A stretch of 64,000 bases of DNA from Gibbula magus (lineage: Eukaryota > Mollusca > Gastropoda > Trochida > Trochidae), in the NCBI GenBank assembly GCA_936450465.1, contig OW388298.1, forward strand, positions 6,680,035 through 6,744,034, read 5' to 3'. Made by a program: the position numbers and the translations under genes. Every line of letters starts with the position of its first letter. Positions within the stretch are counted from its first letter, which is position 1. A model generated the notes under the pieces. That model saw only the letters and a program-made list of their open reading frames with translations. It searched no databases and had not been told where the DNA came from. This document shows, one piece after another, positions 44,917 to 56,900 of this stretch.

Positions 44917-47900
44917 GTATGTATGGGTAGAAAATACGATGATTATTTGAGTTTACACCTTCCTCGGGTATGTTACCTATCTCTAACAGGGTAAAGTTCA
45001 CTTTCTTTATTGTGTGAAGCAAAATCGTTTTATCAAACATGGAACAAGTCAACCAGTAACCTTTCATCAATGATAATGCGTCCAAACCGAGCCAGTGTAT
45101 AGCAAGACTATACTACCTTGATTTGGAACATTGTTATGGCGGATCCAAGGGTGGGTGTCCAAGGGGTAAAAAAAATGAATTTATGGGAGGCTATGAGGAC
45201 GCGAAAAGTGGACGTCCCCCTTTTTAAAAATTCCTGGATCCGCCAATGACCGTTTTCTCTGATATGGGTCTGTCTGTGTAAGCCTGGGAGTTAAATATTG
45301 TGTTTCAAGTGGATAAATAGAGAATTCTAAACGACGTCCTGTTTAATAACATATTTATGAAACGATTGAGTGATTTGGTATTTAACGAGCGAAAGTAAGT
45401 TAGATACCGATACCAATCACAAGTTTCATGAATATGTTATTAAACGGGACAGCGTTAAGTATTTTATTTATTGCTCGCTGATTAAGTTGCACAAACTCGT
45501 CAATAAATGGGACAAACTTCATTGCGACCGCGGCTCTGATACTGTGACGTCAAGTTTTAACCATTATGACGTCGCGTCAATCGAAAGCACGCGATGTTAT
45601 TACACGATGTGTAATAACATTGTAGATTTATTAAACCGTGATATTTTAATAAATAATTAATAAAATCACTTTCATGTGTTTGATTGATTCCAGGGCCAGT
45701 AGTGAGTGCGCTAGCCACACGCTACAACTGTCGGAGAGTGACGATGGTGGGAGGTCTCCTCGCCTCCGCGGGCTTCCTTCTTGGTACCCAGTCTAGCAGC
45801 ATTGAGATGCTCATTATCTGTGTCGGAGTCTTCGGAGGTAAAATAATTATGTCAAAACTTTTAACCCTTTCTGCAACTTCTCCCCACAAGAAGTCACTTG
45901 CTAATTTAATCCTTGCCACATATCCTAAACTTTCAAAAGATAGGGCAGCAGAGCGGAATGCGATAAGCCTTAGATTAACTTGTGATGGAGACTGGCACAA
46001 GTTCCACCTTGCATCAACTTCCAAACGCAAGGCATAACTCTTGCCAGTCTGCATTACTGGCTGATTTATCCCTTGCGGTATTTCCCTCTCTTTCTTGTGT
46101 CAAAATAGTGAATCGCTGCACCAGAAATGCATAGCGGGCCTGGATTTCTAAACACAGGTTTCTTAAGGAACTACTGCAAGGCCTAAATCAGCCAGTAATG
46201 GAGACTGGCAAGAGTTATGTCTTGCATTGGGAAGTTGCCTTGCATGGGAGTTGGTATTAATCTAGACTGAAACTTTGTACCTCGATTGGTATATCTCACA
46301 CACAAGAGCCACATACTACCTAGTGTGGTTGCAGGTGGAATGGCTTAAGCATGTGCCATTCACCGTATTCAAATCTAAAACAAATTTTCCCCACAAACCA
46401 TAACTCATGCCATTCTCCATCGCTGGCTGATTTTAACCTTGCCCCATTTCCCTGACTTTCCTGTGTTAGTGTAGTAGAGCACACTATGAAGTTCAGGTGT
46501 TGCTATGCTAGCACATGAAAGTTAGGGAAAGGTGGCAAGGCTTGAATTGAGTTAGCCAGTGGTGGAGATGGCACAAGTTAAGCCTCGCGAGGGGTTTTTA
46601 TACTACAAAACTGCAAGCTAGGTTTGATCTGGTCTAATTCTACTTGCAGGTATTGGGTTCGGCATGATCTACCTGCCCGCCATCGTCACTGTTGGTTTGT
46701 GGTTCGACAAGAAGCGAGCGTTTGCTACAGGAATAGCTGTGTGTGGTACGGGACTCGGAATGTTGATTATTTCACCGTTCGGGACGTATTTAGTGGAGGA
46801 GTTCGGCTGGCAGGGAGGACTCATGATAATGTCTGGACTAATACTGAACAGTGTTGTGTGTGGCGCCCTCTTCAGGCCGATTGACAAGAAGCCGAGGAGG
46901 ACGAGACGAATTGTGGAGATCCAGCGTGGGACGATTATGAAAGCGCTTATCGAGGAGAAGAAACGCCAGAGGACCATCTCCAATGGTTCCCTTGACAACT
47001 GTATTATTACCAAGGACAATAGGCTCATCAAGATTGACCCGACGTTCTTTGAAAAGAGGAACAATTCATTCATTGCTCGCTTCAAGGAGTCACTGGGTTT
47101 CAGTACGAAAAGTTTGGACAAGTCGAAGCAGAGCCTAGTCGTGCCGAGTATTAGGATAGACCAGGTCTCTAACGGGAGCGCCTCTCAGAGTCCGATCTAC
47201 AAGCCAAGTGCCAAGTTGAGCTCTGCGTCGTCGCTGTCCACGAGTAGCGACAGCGGCGTCACGCCCGACATGGTGCTTAGTGCCAAGAGCTGTGATGCTT
47301 TACCGACCGCCGACCCATGGAAACGGTTGTCGGGGGAACTGCCTACGTGCAGCAAGAGTTTCCAAGCGTTGAACTGTCCGATTCCTAATGGGGTCGGGAG
47401 TGTGATTAGTATTCAGGTGGTGCAGAACGTCCCTCCGACAAGGACGAGGCACCGAGCGTACAGGTCCTCTTCCTCCCGCTCTCTCGCCATGTCAGACTCC
47501 GGGACTCTCAACCCGGCAAGCTTCGTGTCAGGAAGTATGATGAGTATCCCACAATGCAGTGTTCAGACTATCGAAGAGTACGAGGAAGACCCGTCGACAC
47601 TCCGGAAAATATTCTACCTCGTAAAGGAGATGTTCGACTTCCGTCTGATGAAGAGCAAAGTGTTTGCCATGCTTCTCCTCTCCAGTGTTCTAAGTATGTT
47701 AGGTGAGTGTCCATGCTTCTCCTCTCCAGTGTTCTAAGTATGTTAGGTGAGTGTCCATGCTTCTCCTCTCCAGTGTTCTAAGTATGTTAGGTGAGTGTCC
47801 ATGTTTCTCCTCTCCAGTGTTCTAAGTATGTTAGGTGAGTGTCCATGCTTCTCCTCTCCAGTGTTCTAAGTATGTTAGGTGAGTGTCCATGCTTCTCCTC

Positions 47901-50900
47901 TCCAGTGTTCTAAGTATGTTAGGTGAGTGTCCATGCTTCTCCTCTCCAGTGTTCTAAGTATGTTAGGTGAGTGTCCATGTTTCTCCTCTCCAGTGTTCTA
48001 AGTATGTTAGGTGAGTGTCCATGTTTCTCCTCTCCAGTGTTCTAAGTATGTTAGGTGAGTGTCCATGTTTCTCCTCTCCAGTGTTCTAAGTATGTTAGGT
48101 GAGTGTCCATGCTTCTCCTCTCCAGTGTTCTAAGTATGTTAGGTGAGTGTCCATGCTTCTCCTCTCCAGTGTTCTAAGTATGTTAGGTGAGTGTCCATGC
48201 TTCTCCTCTCCAGTGTTCTAAGTATGTTAGGTGAGTGTCCATGTGTCTCCTCTCCAGTGTTCTAAGTATGTTAGGTGAGTGTCCATGTTTCTCCTCTCCA
48301 GTGTTCTAAGTATGTTAGGTGAGTGTCCATGTTTCTCCTCTCCAGTGTTCTAAGTATGTTAGGTGAGTGTCCATGTTTCTCCTCTCCAGTGTTCTAAGTA
48401 TGTTAGGTGAGTGTCCATGTTTCTCCTCTCCAGTGTTCTAAGTATGTTTGGTGAGTGTCCATGTTTCTCCTCTCCAGTGTTCTAAGTATGTTAGGTGAGT
48501 GTCCATGCTTCTCCTCTCCAGTGTTCTAAGTATGTTAGGTGAGTGTCCATGCTTCTCCTCTCCAGTGTTCTAAGTATGTTAGGTGAGTGTCCATGCTTCT
48601 CCTCTCCAGTGTTCTAAGTATGTTAGGTGAGTGTCCATGTTTCTCCTCTCCAGTGTTCTAAGTATGTTAGGTGAGTGTCCATGTTTCTCCTCTCCAGTGT
48701 TCTAAGTATGTTAGGTGAGTGTCCATGTTTCTCCTCTCCAGTGTTCTAAGTATGTTAGGTGAGTGTCCATGCTTCTCCTCTCCAGTGTTCTAAGTATGTT
48801 AAGTGAGTGTCCATGCTTCTCCTCTCCAGTGTTCTAAGTATGTTAGGTGAGTGTCCATGTTTCTCCTCTCCAGTGTTCTAAGTATGTTAGGTGAGTGTCC
48901 ATGTTTCTCCTCTCCAGTGTTCTAAGTATGTTAGGTGAGTGTCCATGTTTCTCCTCTCCAGTGTTCTAAGTATGTTAGGTGAGTGTCCATGTTTCTCCTC
49001 TCCAGTGTTCTAAGTATGTTAGGTGAGTGTCCATGTTTCTCCTCTCCAGTGTTCTAAGTATGTTAGGTGAGTGTCCATGTTTCTCCTCTCCAGTGTTCTA
49101 AGTATGTTAGGTGAGTGTCCATGTTTCTCCTCTCCAGTGTTCTAAGTATGTTAGGTGAGTGTCCATGCTTCTCCTCTCCAGTGTTCTAAGTATGTTAGGT
49201 GAGTGTCCATGTTTCTCCTCTCCAGTGTTCTAAGTATGTTAGGTGAGTGTCCATGTTTCTCCTCTCCAGTGTTCTAAGTATGTTAGGTGAGTGTCCATGC
49301 TTCTCCTCTCCAGTGTTCTAAGTATGTTAGGTGAGTGTCCATGTTTCTCCTCTCCAGTGTTCTAAGTATGTTAGGTGAGTGTCCATGTTTCTTCTCTCCA
49401 GTGTTCTAAGTATGTTAGGTGAGTGTCCATGTTTCTCCTCTCCAGTGTTCTAAGTATGTTAGGTGAGTGTCCATGTTTCTCCTCTCCAGTGTTCTAAGTA
49501 TGTTAGGTGAGTGTCCATGTTTCTCCTCTCCAGTGTTCTAAGTATGTTAGGTGAGTGTCCATGTTTCTCCTCTCCAGTGTTCTAAGTATGTTAGGTGAGT
49601 GTCCATGTTTCTCCTCTCCAGTGTTCTAAGTATGTTAGGTGAGTGTCCATGTTTCTCCTCTCCAGTGTTCTAAGTATGTTAGGTGAGTGTCCATGTTTCT
49701 CCTCTCCAGTGTTCTAAGTATGTTAGGTGAGTGTCCATGCTTCTCCTCTCCAGTGTTCTAAGTATGTTAGGTGAGTGTCCATGTTTCTCCTCTCCAGTGT
49801 TCTAAGTATGTTAGGTGAGTGTCCATGTTTCTCCTCTCCAGTGTTCTAAGTATGTTAGGTGAGTGTCCATGTTTCTCCTCTCCAGTGTTCTAAGTATGTT
49901 AGGTGAGTGTCCATGCTTCTCCTCTCCAGTGTTCTAAGTATGTTAGGTGAGTGTCCATGTTTCTCCTCTCCAGTGTTCTAAGTATGTTAGGTGAGTGTCC
50001 ATGTTTCTTCTCTCCAGTGTTCTAAGTATGTTAGGTGAGTGTCCATGTTTCTACTCTCCAGTGTTCTAAGTATGTTAGGTGAGTGTCCATGTTTCTACTC
50101 TCCAGTGTTCTAAGTATGTTAGGTGAGTGTCCATGTTTCTCCTCTCCAGTGTTCTAAGTATGTTAGGTGAGTGTCCATGTTTCTCCTCTCCAGTGTTCTA
50201 AGTATGTTAGGTGAGTGTCCATGTTTCTCCTCTCCAGTGTTCTAAGTATGTTAGGTGAGTGTCCATGTTTCTCCTCTCCAGTGTTCTAAGTATGTTAGGT
50301 GAGTGTCCATGCTTCTCCTCTCCAGTGTTCTAAGTATGTTAGGTGAGTGTCCATGTTTCTCCTCTCCAGTGTTCTAAGTATGTTAGGTGAGTGTCCATGT
50401 TTCTTCTCTCCAGTGTTCTAAGTATGTTAGGTGAGTGTCCATGTTTCTTCTCTCCAGTGTTCTAAGTATGTTAGGTGAGTGTCCATGTTTCTCCTCTCCA
50501 GTGTTCTAAGTATGTTAGGTGAGTGTCCATGTTTCTCCTCTCCAGTGTTCTAAGTATGTTAGGTGAGTGTCCATGTTTCTCCTCTCCAGTGTTCTAAGTA
50601 TGTTAGGTGAGTGTCCATGTTTCTCCTCTCCAGTGTTCTAAGTATGTTAGGTGAGTGTCCATGCTTCTCCTCTCCAGTGTTCTAAGTATGTTAGGTGAGT
50701 GTCCATGTTTCTCCTCTCCAGTGTTCTAAGTATGTTAGGTGAGTGTCCATGTTTCTTCTCTCCAGTGTTCTAAGTATGTTAGGTGAGTGTCCATGTTTCT
50801 CCTCTCCAGTGTTCTAAGTATGTTAGGTGAGTGTCCATGTTTCTTCTCTCCAGTGTTCTAAGTATGTTAGGTGAGTGTCCATGTTTCTCCTCTCCAGTGT

Positions 50901-53900
50901 TCTAAGTATGTTAGGTGAGTGTCCATGTTTCTCCTCTCCAGTGTTCTAAGTATGTTAGGTGAGTGTCCATGTTTCTCCTCTCCAGTGTTCTAAGTATGTT
51001 AGGTGAGTGTCCATGTTTCTCCTCTCCAGTGTTCTAAGTATGTTAGGTGAGTGTCCATGTTTCTCCTCTCCAGTGTTCTAAGTATGTTAGGTGAGTGTCC
51101 ATGTTTCTCCTCTCCAGTGTTCTAAGTATGTTAGGTGAGTGTCCATGCTTCTCCTCTCCAGTGTTCTAAGTATGTTAGGTGAGTGTCCATGTTTCTCCTC
51201 TCCAGTGTTCTAAGTATGTTAGGTGAGTGTCCATGTTTCTCCTCTCCAGTGTTCTAAGTATGTTAGGTGAGTGTCCATGTTTCTCCTCTCCAGTGTTCTA
51301 AGTATGTTAGGTGAGTGTCCATGCTTCTCCTCTCCAGTGTTCTAAGTATGTTAGGTGAGTGTCCATGTTTCTCCTCTCCAGTGTTCTAAGTATGTTAGGT
51401 GAGTGTCCATGTTTCTTCTCTCCAGTGTTCTAAGTATGTTAGGTGAGTGTCCATGTTTCTTCTCTCCAGTGTTCTAAGTATGTTAGGTGAGTGTCCATGT
51501 TTCTCCTCTCCAGTGTTCTAAGTATGTTAGGTGAGTGTCCATGTTTCTCCTCTCCAGTGTTCTAAGTATGTTAGGTGAGTGTCCATGTTTCTCCTCTCCA
51601 GTGTTCTAAGTATGTTAGGTGAGTGTCCATGTTTCTACTCTCCAGTGTTCTAAGTATGTTAGGTGAGTGTCCATGTTTCTCCTCTCCAGTGTTCTAAGTA
51701 TGTTAGGTGAGTGTCCATGCTTCTCCTCTCCAGTGTTCTAAGTATGTTAGGTGAGTGTCCATGTTTCTCCTCTCCAGTGTTCTAAGTATGTTAGGTGAGT
51801 GTCCATGTTTCTTCTCTCCAGTGTTCTAAGTATGTTAGGTGAGTGTCCATGTTTCTTCTCTCCAGTGTTCTAAGTATGTTAGGTGAGTGTCCATGTTTCT
51901 CCTCTCCAGTGTTCTAAGTATGTTAGGTGAGTGTCCATGTTTCTCCTCTCCAGTGTTCTAAGTATGTTAGGTGAGTGTCCATGTTTCTCCTCTCCAGTGT
52001 TCTAAGTATGTTAGGTGAGTGTCCATGCTTCTCCTCTCCAGTGTTCTTAGTATGTTAGGTGAGTGTCCATGTTTCTCCTCTCCAGTGTTCTAAGTATGTT
52101 AGGTGAGTGTCCATGTTTCTCCTCTCCAGTGTTCTAAGTATGTTAGGTGAGTGTCCATGTTTCTCCTCTCCAGTGTTCTAAGTATGTTAGGTGAGTGTCC
52201 ATGCTTCTCCTCTCCAGTGTTCTAAGTATGTTAGGTGAGTGTCCATGTTTCTCCTCTCCAGTGTTCTAAGTATGTTAGGTGAGTGTCCATGTTTCTTCTC
52301 TCCAGTGTTCTAAGTATGTTAGGTGAGTGTCCATGTTTCTTCTCTCCAGTGTTCTAAGTATGTTAGGTGAGTGTCCATGTTTCTCCTCTCCAGTGTTCTA
52401 AGTATGTTAGGTGAGTGTCCATGTTTCTCCTCTCCAGTGTTCTAAGTATGTTAGGTGAGTGTCCATGTTTCTCCTCTCCAGTGTTCTAAGTATGTTAGGT
52501 GAGTGTCCATGTTTCTCCTCTCCAGTGTTCTAAGTATGTTAGGTGAGTGTCCATGTTTCTCCTCTCCAGTGTTCTAAGTATGTTAGGTGAGTGTCCATGC
52601 TTCTCCTCTCCAGTGTTCTAAGTATGTTAGGTGAGTGTCCATGTTTCTCCTCTCCAGTGTTCTAAGTATGTTAGGTGAGTGTCCATGTTTCTTCTCTCCA
52701 GTGTTCTAAGTATGTTAGGTGAGTGTCCATGTTTCTTCTCTCCAGTGTTCTAAGTATGTTAGGTGAGTGTCCATGTTTCTTCTCTCCAGTGTTCTAAGTA
52801 TGTTAGGTGAGTGTCCATGTTTCTTCTCTCCAGTGTTCTAAGTATGTTAGGTGAGTGTCCATGTTTCTTCTCTCCAGTGTTCTAAGTATGTTAGGTGAGT
52901 GTCCATGTTTCTTCTCTCCAGTGTTCTAAGTATGTTAGGTGAGTGTCCATGTTTCTCCTCTCCAGTGTTCTAAGTATGTTAGGTGAGTGTCCATGTTTCT
53001 TCTCTCCAGTGTTCTAAGTATGTTAGGTGAGTGTCCATGTTTCTTCTCTCCAGTGTTCTAAGTATGTTAGGTGAGTGTCCATGCTTCTCCTCTCCAGTGT
53101 TCTAAGTATGTTAGGTGAGTGTCCATGTTTCTCCTCTCCAGTGTTCTAAGTATGTTAGGTGAGTGTCCATGTTTCTCCTCTCCAGTGTTCTAAGTATGTT
53201 AGGTGAGTGTCCATGTTTCTCCTCTCCAGTGTTCTAAGTATGTTAGGTGAGTGTCCATGTTTCTACTCTCCAGTGTTCTAAGTATGTTAGGTGAGTGTCC
53301 ATGTTTCTCCTCTCCAGTGTTCTAAGTATGTTAGGTGAGTGTCCATGTTTCTCCTCTCCAGTGTTCTAAGTATGTTAGGTGAGTGTCCATGTTTCTTCTC
53401 TCCAGTGTTCTAAGTATGTTAGGTGAGTGTCCATGTTTCTTCTCTCCAGTGTTCTAAGTATGTTAGGTGAGTGTCCATGTTTCTTCTCTCCAGTGTTCTA
53501 AGTATGTTAGGTGAGTGTCCATGTTTCTTCTCTCCAGTGTTCTAAGTATGTTAGGTGAGTGTCCATGTTTCTTCTCTCCAGTGTTCTAAGTATGTTAGGT
53601 GAGTGTCCATGTTTCTCCTCTCCAGTGTTCTAAGTATGTTAGGTGAGTGTCCATGTTTCTCCTCTCCAGTGTTCTAAGTATGTTAGGTGAGTGTCCATGT
53701 TTCTCCTCTCCAGTGTTCTAAGTATGTTAGGTGAGTGTCCATGTTTCTTCTCTCCAGTGTTCTAAGTATGTTAGGTGAGTGTCCATGTTTCTTCTCTCCA
53801 GTGTTCTAAGTATGTTAGGTGAGTGTCCATGTTTCTCCTCTCCAGTGTTCTAAGTATGTTAGGTGAGTGTCCATGTTTCTCCTCTCCAGTGTTCTAAGTA

Positions 53901-56900
53901 TGTTAGGTGAGTGTCCATGTTTCTCCTCTCCAGTGTTCTAAGTATGTTAGGTGAGTGTCCATGTTTCTCCTCTCCAGTGTTCTAAGTATGTTAGGTGAGT
54001 GTCCATGTTTCTTCTCTCCAGTGTTCTAAGTATGTTAGGTGAGTGTCCATGTTTCTTCTCTCCAGTGTTCTAAGTATGTTAGGTGAGTGTCCATGTTTCT
54101 ACTCTCCAGTGTTCTAAGTATGTTAGGTGAGTGTCCATGTTTCTCCTCTCCAGTGTTCTAAGTATGTTAGGTGAGTGTCCATGTTTCTTCTCTCCAGTGT
54201 TCTAAGTATGTTAGGTGAGTGTCCATGTTTCTTCTCTCCAGTGTTCTAAGTATGTTAGGTGAGTGTCCATGTTTCTTCTCTCCAGTGTTCTAAGTATGTT
54301 AGGTGAGTGTCCATGTTTCTCCTCTCCAGTGTTCTAAGTATGTTAGGTGAGTGTCCATGTTTCTTCTCTCCAGTGTTCTAAGTATGTTAGGTGAGTGTCC
54401 ATGCTTCTCCTCTCCAGTGTTCTAAGTATGTTAGGTGAGTGTCCATGTTTCTTCTCTCCAGTGTTCTAAGTATGTTAGGTGAGTGTCCATGTTTCTCCTC
54501 TCCAGTGTTCTAAGTATGTTAGGTGAGTGTCCATGCTTCTCCTCTCCAGTGTTCTAAGTATGTTAGGTGAGTGTCCATGTTTCTTCTCTCCAGTGTTCTA
54601 AGTATGTTAGGTGAGTGTCCATGTTTCTTCTCTCCAGTGTTCTAAGTATGTTAGGTGAGTGTCCATGTTTCTTCTCTCCAGTGTTCTAAGTATGTTAGGT
54701 GAGTGTCCATGTTTCTTCTCTCCAGTGTTCTAAGTATGTTAGGTGAGTGTCCATGTTTCTCCTCTCCAGTGTTCTAAGTATGTTAGGTGAGTGTCCATGT
54801 TTCTCCTCTCCAGTGTTCTAAGTATGTTAGGTGAGTGTCCATGTTTCTCCTCTCCAGTGTTCTAAGTATGTTAGGTGAGTGTCCATGTTTCTCGCATTGA
54901 TTCAGCATTTAGAAATTATCTCATTTATGTAGGCCAGGATTAGATTCAGTGCTTGCAGTTCATGGTTTCTTACGAGTTACGGCTTAATTGTACGCTGTCA
55001 AGTAGATGGCAGAATCATACACTTGTGGCTTATGTCAGGTTAAGACTTCAACCCTGTAAAACCGGTACCAGAAGTTCAAGAGTATGTATAATCGTTAAAC
55101 AAGCTACTATCAAACTTGTCAAAGCTGTAAAGCTGACACTGCACACTGGTCAGAGTACCCAGACACCATAATCTACACATCCTTCCTTCTCTCCCCAGTG
55201 TTCTTTGTACTGTTTCTGTGGTCTATGCTAGGTTAAGATTTCAACCTTATAATGCAAGAAGCTCACGTAACTGCCTGTATAATCGCTAAAGTTTGTCCAA
55301 GCTCAATATCATAGCTGATACAGCTCGCCCAAACACCATAATCTAACACGCCCTTCCTTCCTTCTCCTCTCAGCCTTCTTCGTACCCATCATGTTCCTCC
55401 ACAAGAAAGCGGCGATGCTCGGAGTGTCCACGTCGGCAGGAACCTTCCTCATTTCCATCATTGGCATCACCAACTGCATCGGCCGCATCATCAGCGGTTG
55501 GATCGCGGACAGGCCGTGGACAGACGCCCTCCACCTCAACAACTTCGCGCTAATCTGTGGAGGGTTCGCCACCTTCCTCGTCCCCTTCTGTCAGTCCTAT
55601 ACAGCCCTCGCCGTGTACGCTTCCGCCTTCGGCATGTGTATCGGTACGTACCTGACTGGCTCGCTGTCATATTGCAGTCCAGATATAGAGAACATTAAAT
55701 GACGTCCTGCCTAATAACATAGTTATGAAACGAGTCAGTGGTTAGATAATGATACCATTCACGAGTTTCATAAATATGTTATTAAACGGAACAGGGTTTA
55801 GTATTTTATTTATTACATACTGATTTTAATCCATCTTAGTTCCGTGGCTGGCTTGTCATATTTGAGAGGATGAGAGAGCCGCCAAAATACCTGATGTTGT
55901 CCGCACTACCAGCAATCTTGATGAAGGGGTTTAACTCCCGAAAGATGTAACTACACAAGTTATCCTCCTCCTCCTCCTCCTCGGGACGTCAACATCATGT
56001 GTCTTGGCGGCTCTCTCCTGCTCTTTAATTTTACCCAACTTCTGTTTGATCCGTCATAGTATCCTTCAGTGGATCCTCACGCTGTTAGCCCCACCACACA
56101 TATATTTTTAGACAGGTCGTCAAGCGCCTCACCAAATGTTTTAATTTTTTAGTTCAGATATACCTTTACTATAACTAAACCTTGCTTAAACAGCTTTCCT
56201 ATATCACCTAATATCCTAGCTGTAGGATGACATTTTAACTTTATTTGTGGGTATTGAATGTCAAAATTATCTCCCTTTCTCTGTCATAGCTTAATAATAT
56301 TACAACTGTAACATAAGTGAACAACAGAATGTAACGTCACATATTCAGCATTAAAATTTCCTCCCATATACAGAGGATATTTGGCTTTTCTTGACAACCA
56401 TGTTTATCTCATCGAGTGAGGTAGAAAGTTTATATTATCATAAGTGATAATATTTAAAGTTTCTATCTCACGAGATTTAATATAGAGTATAAAATATAAT
56501 ATATTTTCACTTTGAGTGTATAATAATATATTTGATATGTAGTATAAAATATAATATATTTTCACTTTTTACACAAGTTTTTCCTCATTTTTCAGCTGTG
56601 TTCGTGTCGCTGCGTTCAATCCTGCTTGTCGAGCTAATCGGTCTGGACATGCTCACTAAGTCCTTCGGAATACTCATTCTCTTCCAGGGAATCGCTGCCA
56701 TGTGCGGCACCCCTCTCACAGGTACGACTGCGGCAACCCGCTGGTTTAACCATTCTTTTTGCTCATGGGTTACTTCACTCAGTTCTTCCATCCTAACCTC
56801 TGTTGCACATAGAGCATATTTCTCAATTCTCTCAAAACCCCTTAGCTGTGCAAGTTTGTAACACTTGTCACAAGTAACATCCTTATATTGTCATCACAAA

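Noticed and set aside
46669..47121. 150-codon minus-strand frame opposite exon 3
   Set aside because: It is an antisense shadow of the SLC16 exon, which has family motifs on the plus strand.
47690..47702. Alternative donor CTAA|GTATGT just inside the exon-3 end
   Set aside because: It would break the phase-1 pattern and the join to exon 4 (Ala-Phe-Phe) that gives a family-like TM7-8 connection.
47667..54893. CRISPR-like or protein-coding repeat array
   Set aside because: There are no unique spacers, the units are head-to-tail without interruption, and the 44-bp period shifts frame and introduces stops. It is an intronic minisatellite.
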